A stretch of DNA of 64,000 nt, from assembly GCA_964594985.1 (NCBI GenBank), contig CAZQNQ010000005.1, positions 62,001 through 126,000 on the forward strand, given 5' to 3'. The notes under the pieces are model-generated. The model made no database searches. It was not told the DNA's origin and worked only from the letters and a program-made list of their open reading frames with translations. Within the stretch, counting starts at the first letter, position 1, and each line of letters starts with the position of its first letter. This document shows, one piece after another, positions 24,413 to 33,285 of the stretch. The stretch comes from JADLHS01 sp964594985. Lineage in GTDB: Bacteria; Verrucomicrobiota; Verrucomicrobiia; Limisphaerales; JADLHS01. The position numbers were made by a program, and so were the translations under genes.

Positions 24413-25594
24413 CTATTCCGAGGCTTCTTCCACGGCTTCACGGATCAACTGCTTGAACTTATCAATCCCATCGTCGAACCCGGCGGCGATCGGTAGCACC
24501 GGGGTCTTCTTAATTTTCTTTTTGAACTTCTTCAAGTTCTCTTCGGCGACCGGCTCGTCCATTTTGTTGGCGACGATGTAGCGCGGCTTCTCCAGCAGTT
24601 CCGGGTCGTAAAGCTCCAGTTCGTTCAGTAATTGCGCGTAATCGTCCCACGGCGCGCGATTATCCGTGCCGGCCATGTCGAGCAGCAGGACGAGGATTTT
24701 GCAGCGTTTGATGTGACGGAGAAAGGCGTGGCCGAGGCCGACATTCTGATGCGCGCCTTCGATCAAACCCGGCACGTCGCAGACGGTGAGCCGCTTGAAA
24801 TCGGAATACTCCACGATGCCGGGCTGCGGATGCAAGGTGGTGAACGGATACGGGGCGACTTTCGGTCGGGCGCGGGAAATGGCGGTGAGCAAGGTGGATT
24901 TACCGGCGTTCGGATAACCCACCAAACCGACTTCGGCCACCATGCGCAACTCGAACAGATAATTGCCTTCTTCACCGGGTTCGCCGGGCTGCGCGAAACG
25001 TGGCGTCTGACGTCGGGCGGTGGCGAAATTGCGATTACCCAAACCACCGCGGCCACCTTTGCAGAGCACAAATTGCTGGCCGTCTTGCGTGAGATCGGCG
25101 ACCAGTTCGCCTTTGACCGGGTGTGTGGCCATGCCATCGCCTGCGTCGTCTTGGCTGAGATCGTACTCGATTGCGTGGGCACTACCCGAACTTCGAATAA
25201 TGGGGCGCTTACCAGTGCTGGATTTCAGCAACGGATTCTCTTCGTGGGTTTCCTCGGGGTCAATTTCCGCTTCAGCCTCTTCGGGCTTGGGAGCGGAGGG
25301 CAATTTCCACACGAGCGTGCCGCAGGGAACTTTGATGATGAGATCCTTGCCCGCGATGCCGTCCATGCCCTTGCCCATGCCACCTTCGCCTTTCTGGGCG
25401 ATCAGACGTGGCACGTAATACTGATTGATGAGGTTGTTGAGGTCGTGGTCGGCTTGGAGGATCACGCTGCCACCGCGCCCGCCGTTGCCGCCGCTGGGAC
25501 CGCCCTTGGGGACATAGGCTTCGCGATGGAACGCCACGGCGCCCTTCCCGCCGTGACCGGCTTGCGCGAATACTTTGATTTCGTCAATGAACAT
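24413..25594 (-). CDS. obgE: Obg-family ribosome-assembly GTPase
   Basis: 393 residues from ATG at 25594. The glycine-rich Obg fold is FIDEIKVFAQAGHGGKGAVA and GGPSGGNGGRGGSVIL; the G domain has GYPNAGKST (226-234), DVPGLIEGAH and VANKMDEP. It acts in 50S assembly and stringent-response signalling. The Obg fold is interrupted: after KVPCGTLVW (88-97) there is a block of about 60 residues (98-160, acidic PEEAEAEIDPEETHEENP then TGKRPIIRSSGSAHAIEY) before GELVADLTQDGQQF, where most homologues have only a few residues. It is clustered with rpmA and rplU, as in many bacteria. Confidence 0.95.
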   Translation of the reverse strand: MFIDEIKVFAQAGHGGKGAVAFHREAYVPKGGPSGGNGGRGGSVILQADHDLNNLINQYYVPRLIAQKGEGGMGKGMDGIAGKDLIIKVPCGTLVWKLPSAPKPEEAEAEIDPEETHEENPLLKSSTGKRPIIRSSGSAHAIEYDLSQDDAGDGMATHPVKGELVADLTQDGQQFVLCKGGRGGLGNRNFATARRQTPRFAQPGEPGEEGNYLFELRMVAEVGLVGYPNAGKSTLLTAISRARPKVAPYPFTTLHPQPGIVEYSDFKRLTVCDVPGLIEGAHQNVGLGHAFLRHIKRCKILVLLLDMAGTDNRAPWDDYAQLLNELELYDPELLEKPRYIVANKMDEPVAEENLKKFKKKIKKTPVLPIAAGFDDGIDKFKQLIREAVEEASE

Positions 25595-25602
25595 GGGCAA
25601 AT

Positions 25603-25637
25603 CTTACTCTTAATCTTTTTCTTAATCTTAATCCCCG
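25603..25637. repeat. TTAATC-rich repeat, partial copy
   Basis: Reads CTTACTCTTAATCTTTTTC then TTAATCTTAATCCCCGG; one arm of the family seen complete at 40720-40854. It lies between rpmA and obgE. Confidence 0.7.
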
Positions 25638-25662
25638 GCAGAGAAAGGCAAGATGTTGAAAC

Positions 25663-25690
25663 AAAAAAGGCGAGGCGCGAAGCCTCGCCT
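25663..25690 (-). terminator. Terminator after rpmA
   Basis: On the minus strand, stem AGGCGAGGC/GCCTCGCCT with a 5-base loop, followed by a run of T. It separates rplU-rpmA from obgE, so obgE probably depends on partial read-through or its own promoter. Confidence 0.8.
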
Positions 25691-25708
25691 GAAAATCGCA
25701 AGCGCCAA

Positions 25709-25981
25709 TCAGTTCTTGGCTGCGGCGGCATTGTCGAGGTCTTCCACGACGTTCACGCGGCGACCTTCTTTGTCGAACTTCACGTGGCCGTCCTTGAGGG
25801 CGAACAATGTCCAGTCGCGCCCCGTGCCGACGTTGGTGCCGGCCACGAACTTCGAACCGCGCTGCCGGACGATGATGCTGCCGGCGTGGACGAATTCGCC
25901 GCCGAATTCTTTTACGCCAAGACGTTTGCTGACGCTATCGCGCCCGTTCTTAACGCTGCCTTGACCTTTCTTATGTGCCAT
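25709..25981 (-). CDS. rpmA: Ribosomal protein bL27
   Basis: 90 residues, MAHKKGQGSVKNGRDSVSKR, the conserved L27 N-terminus that reaches towards the peptidyl-transferase centre, then LGVKEFGGEFVHAGSIIVRQ and GTNVGTGRDWTLFALKDG. There is no N-terminal extension of the type cleaved in Firmicutes. It lies 34 bases downstream of rplU on the same strand. Confidence 0.97.
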   Translation of the reverse strand: MAHKKGQGSVKNGRDSVSKRLGVKEFGGEFVHAGSIIVRQRGSKFVAGTNVGTGRDWTLFALKDGHVKFDKEGRRVNVVEDLDNAAAAKN

Positions 25982-26015
25982 AAAACTTGAGGGTTGATCG
26001 TTGTGGGTTGTGCGT

Positions 26016-26327
26016 TCAGGCGTTGATGGACTTGACCTTGACGATGGTCAGTTCCTGCCGATGGCCGATGGTTTTGTGATAGCCCTTGCGGCGTTTCATC
26101 TTGAACGTGAGCTTCTTTTCACCCCGGATGTGCTCCACCACGTCGGCCACCACGGTGGCCCCGGTGACGGTCGGCGCGCCGACGGTGACTTTGCCTTCGT
26201 TGTTGACCAGCAGGACGCGGTCAAAAGTGACAGGCTGGCCCGCTTCGACTTCGAGGCGTTCGATTTCAAGGGTATCGCCCGTGCTGACGCGATATTGTTT
26301 GCTTCCGGTTTCTAGGACTGCGTACAT
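26016..26327 (-). CDS. rplU: Ribosomal protein bL21
   Basis: 103 residues, MYAVLETGSKQYRVSTGDTL, then VTFDRVLLVNNEGKVTVGAP and KMKRRKGYHKTIGHRQELT, the conserved RNA-binding C-terminal motif (K.RR.GH...TGHRQ.. type). It binds 23S rRNA in the large subunit. First gene of the rplU-rpmA(-obgE) run. Confidence 0.97.
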   Translation of the reverse strand: MYAVLETGSKQYRVSTGDTLEIERLEVEAGQPVTFDRVLLVNNEGKVTVGAPTVTGATVVADVVEHIRGEKKLTFKMKRRKGYHKTIGHRQELTIVKVKSINA

Positions 26328-26438
26328 AAATTTTTCCCCAAAGGGGCGCAGATAAAACCAGAACCGGCGATTAGTGTCAATGCCTCATTTTGATCGTTCC
26401 GGCTTGGCGTGCTGAGGCCAACTTTCTAAAACGGGCAA

Positions 26439-26468
26439 TTGACAAGCCCGCCGAGGCCCGACTAGGCT
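26439..26468 (+). promoter_or_regulatory. Candidate promoter of the coiled-coil protein gene
   Basis: TTGACA and TAGGCT separated by 18 bases, about 30 bases before the ATG at 26499. Confidence 0.5.
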
Positions 26469-26498
26469 GGTTTTGTTAATCAAGCGAACGGATTTATT

Positions 26499-27266
26499 AT
26501 GTTGATGCGGATTAGTCTTATTGTCGCCATCATCGCCGGACTGGCGGCGGGCGGGCTCAGCTTTTTCAAGGTCAAAGAAAAGATTGATACAATCGTGGCT
26601 GAACGGAACGACTGGAATCAGAAATATGTCGCCACGGACAACATACTCACCGAAACCAAAGGCACGTTGGCCAAGACCGAAAAGGAACTGACCAAGACCA
26701 AGGACTCCCTCGCCAAATCCGAGCAGGAACGTGCCGCCGCTGTGGCGGAAATGGAAGTCCAGATCAAGAAGTCCACCGAACTCTCCCAGAAGCTCACGGA
26801 AACCATCGGCCAGCGCGACGAAGCCCGGGCGGAATTGGCGGCTTACGTGGCCACGGGTTTCACGCCGAAACAAATCGCCGCCCTTGGCAAGCAGATCAAG
26901 GATGCCGAAGACGCACTGGAAGTTTCGCAGATGGAAAAGAAGATCATCCAGAAGGAATTGGACAAGACCCGCGAGAAGTTGCTGGCTTTGATTGATCCGG
27001 ATCACATCGTCCGCATGAAGGCAGATATCCGGGGTAAAATTCTGGTGGCCGATCCGAAGTGGGAATTTGTCGTCCTGAACGTGGGTGAAGACGGTGGCGC
27101 CAAACTCAACGGTGAATTTCTCGTCAGCCGCGAAGGCCGCTTGGTTGCCAAAGTTATCATCCGCGAAGTCCAGAAAGATCGTTGTATTGCCAACCTGATG
27201 CCCGGCTGGAAGCTGGCTGACGTCAGCGAAGGGGATCAAGTGATTCCTGCGCATCCCGAATCGTGA
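26499..27266 (+). CDS. Membrane-anchored coiled-coil protein of unknown function
   Basis: 255 residues. An N-terminal transmembrane helix (ISLIVAIIAGLAAGGLSFF) leads to a long charged coiled coil from about residue 30 to 165 (LTETKGTLAKTEKELTKTKD and similar heptads). The compact C-terminal domain has RGKILVADPKWEFVVLNVGE, then LNGEFLVSREGRLVAKVIIR and GWKLADVSEGDQVIP, a beta-barrel-like domain reminiscent of envelope structural proteins, though no family can be named. Its stop overlaps the start of the small lipoprotein gene, so both products probably act together in the envelope. Confidence 0.75.
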   Translation: MLMRISLIVAIIAGLAAGGLSFFKVKEKIDTIVAERNDWNQKYVATDNILTETKGTLAKTEKELTKTKDSLAKSEQERAAAVAEMEVQIKKSTELSQKLTETIGQRDEARAELAAYVATGFTPKQIAALGKQIKDAEDALEVSQMEKKIIQKELDKTREKLLALIDPDHIVRMKADIRGKILVADPKWEFVVLNVGEDGGAKLNGEFLVSREGRLVAKVIIREVQKDRCIANLMPGWKLADVSEGDQVIPAHPES

Positions 27267-27439
27267 GACTGTTCCGGAACTCCAAAGTAAAAGCGGGCAG
27301 TGTTCTGCTGCTGTTGGTACTGGCTTCGCTGCTGGCTGGCTGTGCGACCTCCGAGCCGGACAATCTTTCGGTCCGGCCTTGGAACTCTCCCAAAGGCTGG
27401 GAAAGCGGTCTGCCGGGCGGCATGACGGAAGGGCGTTAA
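27263..27439 (+). CDS. Small lipoprotein with RPWNSPKGWE motif
   Basis: 58 residues with a GTG start overlapping the upstream stop codon (GTGA), a strong sign of translational coupling. The signal peptide LLLLVLASLLAGC ends in a lipobox (LAGC); the mature part is CATSEPDNLSVRPWNSPKGW followed by ESGLPGGMTEGR. Similar RPWN...GWE..LP endings are, to my recollection, typical of tiny verrucomicrobial lipoproteins, but the role is unknown. It probably works with the coiled-coil membrane protein at an envelope site. Confidence 0.75.
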   Translation: MRLFRNSKVKAGSVLLLLVLASLLAGCATSEPDNLSVRPWNSPKGWESGLPGGMTEGR

Positions 27440-27588
27440 AAGCCTTCTCTTTTCCAGGCATTGCGAGCTGTGTGCCCAGCGACTCAATCACATTCTTGCT
27501 GAAATCCTGAAACCGGACTATGCCAATCTGGCTTGGCGTTTGTGAGGTTGGCTTTATCCGGTGCGGCAGCCGGATTTCGCGGTAATAG

Positions 27589-29118
27589 TTACTTCGCCAC
27601 TTCCACGCACCGGGTCTCGCGGATGACCGTGACGCGGATTTGCCCGGGATATTGAAGTTCGGCTTCGATCTTCGAAGCGATGTTCCGGGCCAAAGCGAAG
27701 GCCTGATCGTCGTTCACGCTTTGCGGTGTGACGAACACGCGCAATTCCCGTCCCGCCTGTAGCGCGAAACATTTGTCCACCCCCTCAAAGCTGCTGCCGA
27801 TTTGTTCGAGGTCTTCCACGCGCTTCAGATACGTGGTCATGCTTTCCGAGCGCGCGCCCGGACGCGAAGCGCTGACCGCGTCCGCCGCGCTGACCAGAAT
27901 ACCCCACGGTCCAACGGGTGGAACATCATTGTGATGCGAAGCGACGCCGTTGACGACCGCATCGCTCTCGCCATGACGTTTGATGAGGTCCGCGCCGACG
28001 ATGGCGTGCGGCCCTTCGACTTCGTGGCTGAGGGCCTTGCCGATGTCGTGCAGCAAACCGGCGCGGCGGGCGAGATTGGGGTCCAGCCCCAGTTCGCTCG
28101 CCATCAACGCCATCAATTGCGCCACCTCTATCGAGTGCTCCAGCAGATTCTGGGTGAAGCTTTGGCGGAAGAATAATTTTCCGAGCACTTGGATGATCTC
28201 GGGGTTCAGCAGGGTCACGCCCGCGCGGGCGGCGGCTTCCTCGCCCTTGCGGATGATGGTTTCATCCATCTCGGATTTGACGGCGGCGACCGCTTCCTCG
28301 ATGCGCGTGGGATGAATCCGTCCGTCTTGGATCAGTCGCGCCATGGCTTCGCGGGCGATTTCGCGGCGCACCGGGTCAAAGGCCGAAAGCGTCACCGCGC
28401 CGGCCTCATCGTCAATCAACACCGTCACGCCCGTGGCATTTTCGAATGCGCGGATGTTGCGGCCTTCGCGCCCGATGATGCGGCCTTTCAACTCCGGGCT
28501 TTCGAGGATGATGGTGGCGGAAGAACTCTCGAAAGTCTGGTTGCCCGCGTAGCGCTGGATGGCGGTGACGATGATCTTGCGGGCCTTCTCCTCCGCGCGC
28601 GCCTTGGCGTCTTCGAGGATGTGGCGGGAAATGTTCGCGGCGTCCGCCAGGGATTCCTGCTCCACTTCCTTAAGGAATTGGGCCTTGGCCTCCTCGCCGT
28701 TGAGGCCGGAGATTTTCTCCAACTGCTGCCGGCGCAATTCCGTCAGCCGATGCAGATCAATCTGCGCCTGATCCAGTTCAGCGCTCTTGCGCTCCAACTG
28801 CTCCCGCTGCTGTTTCAGGTCGGCCTCGGATTGGAGAACGCGGGCCAGTTGGGTGTTGAGCAGTGATTCACGTTCAGCCAGCCGATGTTCCTGCGCGGCC
28901 AATTCCTGCCGATGGGTGGTGGTGGCCTGATCCAGTTGCGCGCGAAGCTGCGCCGTTTCCTGCTGGGCGGCGAGCCGGATTTTTTCCAACTGCGCCTCGG
29001 CGTCGCGACGACGGACCTCCTCGCGCCGACGATTCTTGGAATTGAGAATCATCGCGCAGACGCCCGCCCCCGCGACGGCACAGACCGTTGCTCCCGCGAT
29101 ATACCAGACCGGACTCAT
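27589..29118 (-). CDS. rny: Ribonuclease Y
   Basis: 509 residues. RNase Y is the membrane-anchored endonuclease that starts mRNA decay. Seen in order: N-terminal transmembrane helix (VWYIAGATVCAVAGAGVCAM), a long coiled coil (to ~190), a KH domain with GRIIGREGRNIRAFENATGV, and an HD domain with LLHDIGKALSHEVEGPHAIV and a later HHNDVPP. FVTPQSVNDDQAFALARNIA and GQIRVTVIRETRCVEVAK form the usual C-terminus. Length matches the family. The downstream sequence before 27589 contains a small stem (ATCCGG/CCGGAT, 27557-27577). Confidence 0.97.
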   Translation of the reverse strand: MSPVWYIAGATVCAVAGAGVCAMILNSKNRRREEVRRRDAEAQLEKIRLAAQQETAQLRAQLDQATTTHRQELAAQEHRLAERESLLNTQLARVLQSEADLKQQREQLERKSAELDQAQIDLHRLTELRRQQLEKISGLNGEEAKAQFLKEVEQESLADAANISRHILEDAKARAEEKARKIIVTAIQRYAGNQTFESSSATIILESPELKGRIIGREGRNIRAFENATGVTVLIDDEAGAVTLSAFDPVRREIAREAMARLIQDGRIHPTRIEEAVAAVKSEMDETIIRKGEEAAARAGVTLLNPEIIQVLGKLFFRQSFTQNLLEHSIEVAQLMALMASELGLDPNLARRAGLLHDIGKALSHEVEGPHAIVGADLIKRHGESDAVVNGVASHHNDVPPVGPWGILVSAADAVSASRPGARSESMTTYLKRVEDLEQIGSSFEGVDKCFALQAGRELRVFVTPQSVNDDQAFALARNIASKIEAELQYPGQIRVTVIRETRCVEVAK

Positions 29119-29136
29119 TTCAGAACCGCGCGCTGT

Positions 29137-29712
29137 TCAGGTCTCGATCCAGCGCGTCGGCGTCAAGATGCAGTTTAAGGGAATATCAAACGGCCCGACC
29201 GGCACGGCGTCCACGAGTTGTTCGTCGAACGCCACGCCGCACTTCGTGCCGCGCACACCAGCCAGCAACCGGTCGTAAAAACCTTTGCCCCGACCCAGTC
29301 GTCTGCCGTGCGGGTCGAAGGCTAGCCCAGGCACCAACACCAAGTCCAGTTGGTTCAACGCCATTTCGGGGGACAACGCCGCAACTTCCCGGATGCCGAA
29401 CTGGCCGACGATCAAATCCCGCGCCGGATTCGTCACGCGCCGGGCAATGTAGGCGTTGGTGGTGGAAACAAAACTTGGCAACGCGACGATCTTGTTCGCC
29501 GCCAACGCTTCGTTCAACAAGGGCCAGACATCCGGTTCATCCGGCAATGGTGCGAACAGCAGAACGGCCTTCGACGCTTGCCAGACCCGTTGCGTTCGCA
29601 GTCGGGCGCAAAGTTCCAGCGAGCCACTGTTGCGCGCAGTCGGGGAAATGCTTCTCACCTGAGCGCGAATTTGCTCACGCAGCAGGGCTTTGGCATCGCG
29701 CGGTTCAGTCAT
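29137..29712 (-). CDS. 5-formyltetrahydrofolate cyclo-ligase
   Basis: 191 residues. It converts 5-formyl-THF to 5,10-methenyl-THF using ATP, salvaging a dead-end folate. The N-terminus KALLREQIRAQVRSISPTAR holds the basic ATP-binding residues. The conserved LDLVLVPGLAFDPHGRRLGR and GKGFYDRLLAGV form the phosphate-binding loop and active site; VAFDEQLVDAVPVGPFDIPL follows. The gene lies 18 bases upstream of rny on the same strand. Confidence 0.95.
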   Translation of the reverse strand: MTEPRDAKALLREQIRAQVRSISPTARNSGSLELCARLRTQRVWQASKAVLLFAPLPDEPDVWPLLNEALAANKIVALPSFVSTTNAYIARRVTNPARDLIVGQFGIREVAALSPEMALNQLDLVLVPGLAFDPHGRRLGRGKGFYDRLLAGVRGTKCGVAFDEQLVDAVPVGPFDIPLNCILTPTRWIET

Positions 29713-29815
29713 GGCTGGAGGGGGAGCAAAATCACACCCACAGGCTGGGCTGGAGGAACAAAGTTTTCAATGCGGAACAATGCGGTTGTGCGCATCAGAC
29801 GGTCCAAGTTGCGAT

Positions 29816-29848
29816 AAAAAAACCGCCACCTGCGAGCAGATGGCGGTT
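29816..29848 (-). terminator. Terminator after sdhB
   Basis: On the minus strand, AACCGCCA...TGGCGGTT stem followed by a run of seven T, 18 bases downstream of the sdhB stop. Confidence 0.85.
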
Positions 29849-29865
29849 GTGGGAAACTGAGGTGA

Positions 29866-30642
<777 letters not shown>

Positions 30643-30644
30643 GG

Positions 30645-31286
30645 TCAAATCTTTTTTGCTTTTGTGCTGCCAGATTTCGTCGGCTTTGGCATCAAGGTGT
30701 GGAAACCGATCTCGCGTCTCGGCGTTTTCTTTTCGGTCATCAACCCGCGGATGGCGTCGAAGACCACGCGGAATTGTTTGTCGTATTTTCCTTCCAGCGC
30801 CGCCAGTTTCTGCGCGAGATCCGCGTGCGATGCCAGCATCTGTCGCAATTGCGCAAATGTGCGGATAATGGCGACATGGGTTTGCACCGCGCGCGGACTG
30901 TTCAGAACGCCGGACAACATCCCCACACCTTGTTCGGTGAAGGCGAAAGGGCGGTATCGCCGACCACCCTTTCCGGGCTTTGAGATCACAGTTTGTGATC
31001 TCAAAGAACCGTTTGTTTTCGGGGAAATATCGGCGGTTTCCGGGTTTGAGATCACAATTTGTGATCTCAAAACCCGCCCGGTTTCTTCGGCGGAAAGTTG
31101 AAACATGAAATCATCCGGGAATCGTTCCAAGTTACGTTGAACCGCTTGATTCAAAGTGCGCGTTTCGACGCCGTAAAGCTCCGCCAGATCAAAATCCAAC
31201 ATCACCTTCTGGCCGCGCAGGAGCAGAATCCGGCTTTCAATGCGCGCGGCGGGAATGAGGCTGGTTTTGCTCATGGCTTTGGTCAT
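30645..31286 (-). CDS. ORF6N-domain (KilA-N-related) DNA-binding protein inserted in the sdh operon
   Basis: 213 residues from the ATG at 31286 (an ATG four codons later is also possible). The N-terminal ORF6N domain is recognisable: ARIESRILLLRGQKVMLDFD, LAELYGVETRTLNQAVQRN, RFPDDFMFQLS and YRPFAFTEQGVGMLSGVLNS. These are phage and mobile-element type DNA-binding proteins. The segment LRSQIVIS appears twice (second copy LRSQTVIS) because a palindrome-bearing stretch of about 65 bases is duplicated, adding roughly 20 residues. The C-terminus is basic. It sits between sdhA and sdhB with minimal spacing, so it must share their transcript. Confidence 0.8.
   Translation of the reverse strand: MTKAMSKTSLIPAARIESRILLLRGQKVMLDFDLAELYGVETRTLNQAVQRNLERFPDDFMFQLSAEETGRVLRSQIVISNPETADISPKTNGSLRSQTVISKPGKGGRRYRPFAFTEQGVGMLSGVLNSPRAVQTHVAIIRTFAQLRQMLASHADLAQKLAALEGKYDKQFRVVFDAIRGLMTEKKTPRREIGFHTLMPKPTKSGSTKAKKI
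30978..31006. repeat. Palindrome TTTGAGATCACA/TGTGATCTCAAA inside the ORF6N gene, copy 1
   Basis: CTTTGAGATCACAG then TTTGTGATCTCAAAG, nearly perfectly self-complementary; it encodes the second LRSQTVISK segment of the ORF6N protein. Confidence 0.8.
31042..31076. repeat. Palindrome TTTGAGATCACAA inside the ORF6N gene, copy 2
   Basis: CGGGTTTGAGATCACAA paired with TTTGTGATCTCAAAACCCG; it encodes the first LRSQIVISN segment. Confidence 0.8.
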
Positions 31287-31290
31287 TTCT

Positions 31291-31315
31291 TTAAGGTCAC
31301 AATTTGTGACCTTAA
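31291..31315. repeat. Palindrome TTAAGGTCACAA before the ORF6N start
   Basis: TTAAGGTCACAATTTGTGAC then CTTAA, self-complementary, located between the sdhA stop and the ORF6N start. It resembles the two coding copies and could be an operator bound by the ORF6N protein. Confidence 0.7.
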
Positions 31316-31322
31316 CCAAACA

Positions 31323-33284
31323 TCACTTGTAACTCCGCGTGCTCATGTGGACTTCCTCATACACGAGCGGCTCTTTGTTCAGGATCGGCGCTTTGTCCGG
31401 CGCGCCGGCGTATTCCCAGCCGGCCACGTAGGCAAACGCATCATCGCGGCGCTTCACGTCACCGGGATTCACGAGGCCCTGCTTCGTTTCGGGATCGTCC
31501 GGCGTGTATTGATATTCCTCGCGGAAATGGCCGCCGCAACTTTCTTCGCGGTGCAGGGCGTCGCGGCACATCAATTCGCCCAACTCCATGAAGTCGGCGA
31601 GGCGCCCCGCGTTTTCGAGATTTTGATTCCATTCGCCCGCGTCACCGAGGACGTTGACGTTCTTCCAATACTCCTCGCGCAACGCGGCGATTCCCTTGAT
31701 GCCCTTTTCAAGTCCGGCTTTGGTGCGGGCCATGCCGCAGTAATCCCACATCAATCTGCCGAGTTCCTTGTGGAAACTGGCGGGCGTGCGCTTGCCTTTG
31801 TTGCCGAGCAATTTCTTGGTGATCGTCGCCACGTTCTCTTCAGCCTGCTTGAACGATTCGTGATCGGTCTTCGGACGCTTGCCCGGATTTTGCGATGCCA
31901 GATATGCGCTGATCGTTGCCGGAATGACGAAATAGCCGTCACTCAACCCTTGCATGAGCGCGCTCGCGCCAAGACGGTTCGCGCCGTGATCGGAGAAGTT
32001 CGCCTCACCCAGCACGAACAGGCCGGGCAGGTTGCTCATCAAATTGTAATCCACCCAGAGGCCGCCCATCGTGTAATGGACGGCGGGATAAATGCGCATC
32101 GGCGTTTTGTAGGCGTCTTCGTTCGTGATTTCGTGATACATCGCGAACAGGTTGCCGTAACGCTCGCGGACCTTGCCTTCGCCGAGACGATTGATGGCAT
32201 CCGCGAAATCGAGATACACGCCGAGGCCGGTTCCGCCAATGCCGCGGCCTTCGTCACAGACGGTCTTGGCGGCGCGGCTGGCGATGTCGCGGGGCGCGAG
32301 GTTGCCGAACGCGGAATACATGCGTTCGAGATAATAATCCCGATCGTCCTCCGCGATGTCCTGCGGGCGTTTCTTGCAATCTTCCTTTTTCTTCGGCACC
32401 CAGACGCGACCGTCGTTGCGCAACGATTCGCTCATCAACGTGAGCTTGGATTGATAATCGCCGCTCACCGGGATGCACGTTGGATGAATCTGCGTGTAAC
32501 ACGGATTGCCGAAGCACGCGCCGCGCTTGTAAGCGCGCCAGATGGCGGTGGCGTTCGCGCCGCGCGCGTAGGTCGAGAGGTTATAGACGTTGCCGTAACC
32601 GCCGGTCGCTAGCACCACGGCGTCCGCGCTGTGCTTGGTGACTTCGCCGGTCTGGAGATTGCGGACGATGATGCCCTTCGCGTGGCCGTCCACGACGACG
32701 AGATCGAGCATTTCCGCGTGCGTGTAAGATTTTACACCGCCCGAACCGATCATCTTGTTCAACGCGGAATACGCGCCGAGCAACAACTGCTGGCCGGTCT
32801 GACCGCGCGCGTAAAACGTGCGGGAAACCTGCGCGCCGCCGAACGAGCGATTGTCGAGCAAGCCCCCGTATTCGCGGGCAAACGGCACACCCTGTGCGGC
32901 GCATTGGTCAATGATGTTGACCGAGACTTCAGCGAGCCGATGCACATTGGCTTCGCGGGCGCGGAAGTCGCCGCCTTTGATGGTGTCGTAGAACAGGCGA
33001 TGCACGGAGTCGCCGTCGTTCTGGTAATTCTTCGCGGCATTGATGCCGCCTTGGGCGGCGACCGAGTGGGCGCGGCGGGGAGAATCGTGGAACACAAAGT
33101 TGTGAACTTCGTAACCGAGTTCCGCCAGCGTGGCGGCGGCGGACGAACCCGCGAGGCCGGCGCCGACGATGATGATCTTGTATTTCCGCTTGTTCGCCGG
33201 GTTGATGAGCTTGGTGTTGAACTTGTAAGACTCCCACTTTTGCGAAAGCGGGCCGGCGGGGATGTTGGAATTCAGCGTGGCCAT
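31323..33284 (-). CDS. sdhA: Succinate dehydrogenase/fumarate reductase flavoprotein subunit
   Basis: 653 residues. FAD-binding motif IIVGAGLAGSSAAATLAELG, the histidine that carries covalent FAD in the HSVAAQGGINAAKNY block, then substrate-loop residues around TQIHPTCIPVSGDYQSKLTL and the active-site arginine region YTMGGLWVDYNLMSNLPGLF and GEANFSDHGANRLGASALMQ. The length and SdhA variant match the Bacteroidetes/delta-proteobacterial type. Converts succinate to fumarate in the TCA cycle, at the cytoplasmic membrane. It starts one base after the sdhC stop. Confidence 0.97.
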   Translation of the reverse strand: MATLNSNIPAGPLSQKWESYKFNTKLINPANKRKYKIIIVGAGLAGSSAAATLAELGYEVHNFVFHDSPRRAHSVAAQGGINAAKNYQNDGDSVHRLFYDTIKGGDFRAREANVHRLAEVSVNIIDQCAAQGVPFAREYGGLLDNRSFGGAQVSRTFYARGQTGQQLLLGAYSALNKMIGSGGVKSYTHAEMLDLVVVDGHAKGIIVRNLQTGEVTKHSADAVVLATGGYGNVYNLSTYARGANATAIWRAYKRGACFGNPCYTQIHPTCIPVSGDYQSKLTLMSESLRNDGRVWVPKKKEDCKKRPQDIAEDDRDYYLERMYSAFGNLAPRDIASRAAKTVCDEGRGIGGTGLGVYLDFADAINRLGEGKVRERYGNLFAMYHEITNEDAYKTPMRIYPAVHYTMGGLWVDYNLMSNLPGLFVLGEANFSDHGANRLGASALMQGLSDGYFVIPATISAYLASQNPGKRPKTDHESFKQAEENVATITKKLLGNKGKRTPASFHKELGRLMWDYCGMARTKAGLEKGIKGIAALREEYWKNVNVLGDAGEWNQNLENAGRLADFMELGELMCRDALHREESCGGHFREEYQYTPDDPETKQGLVNPGDVKRRDDAFAYVAGWEYAGAPDKAPILNKEPLVYEEVHMSTRSYK

Positions 33285-33285
33285 G

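Noticed and set aside
24632..25990. 452-codon open frame opposite obgE and rpmA
   Set aside because: It is an antisense shadow of two well-identified genes; high GC at third positions keeps the opposite frame open.
29713..29815. Possible 6S RNA next to the 5-FTHF cyclo-ligase gene
   Set aside because: The gene neighbourhood fits the E. coli arrangement, but after the sdhB terminator only about 100 bases remain, too short for a 6S RNA, and no large closing stem with a central bubble could be drawn.
31098..32612. 504-codon open frame opposite sdhA
   Set aside because: Antisense shadow; the sdhA product has every family motif.
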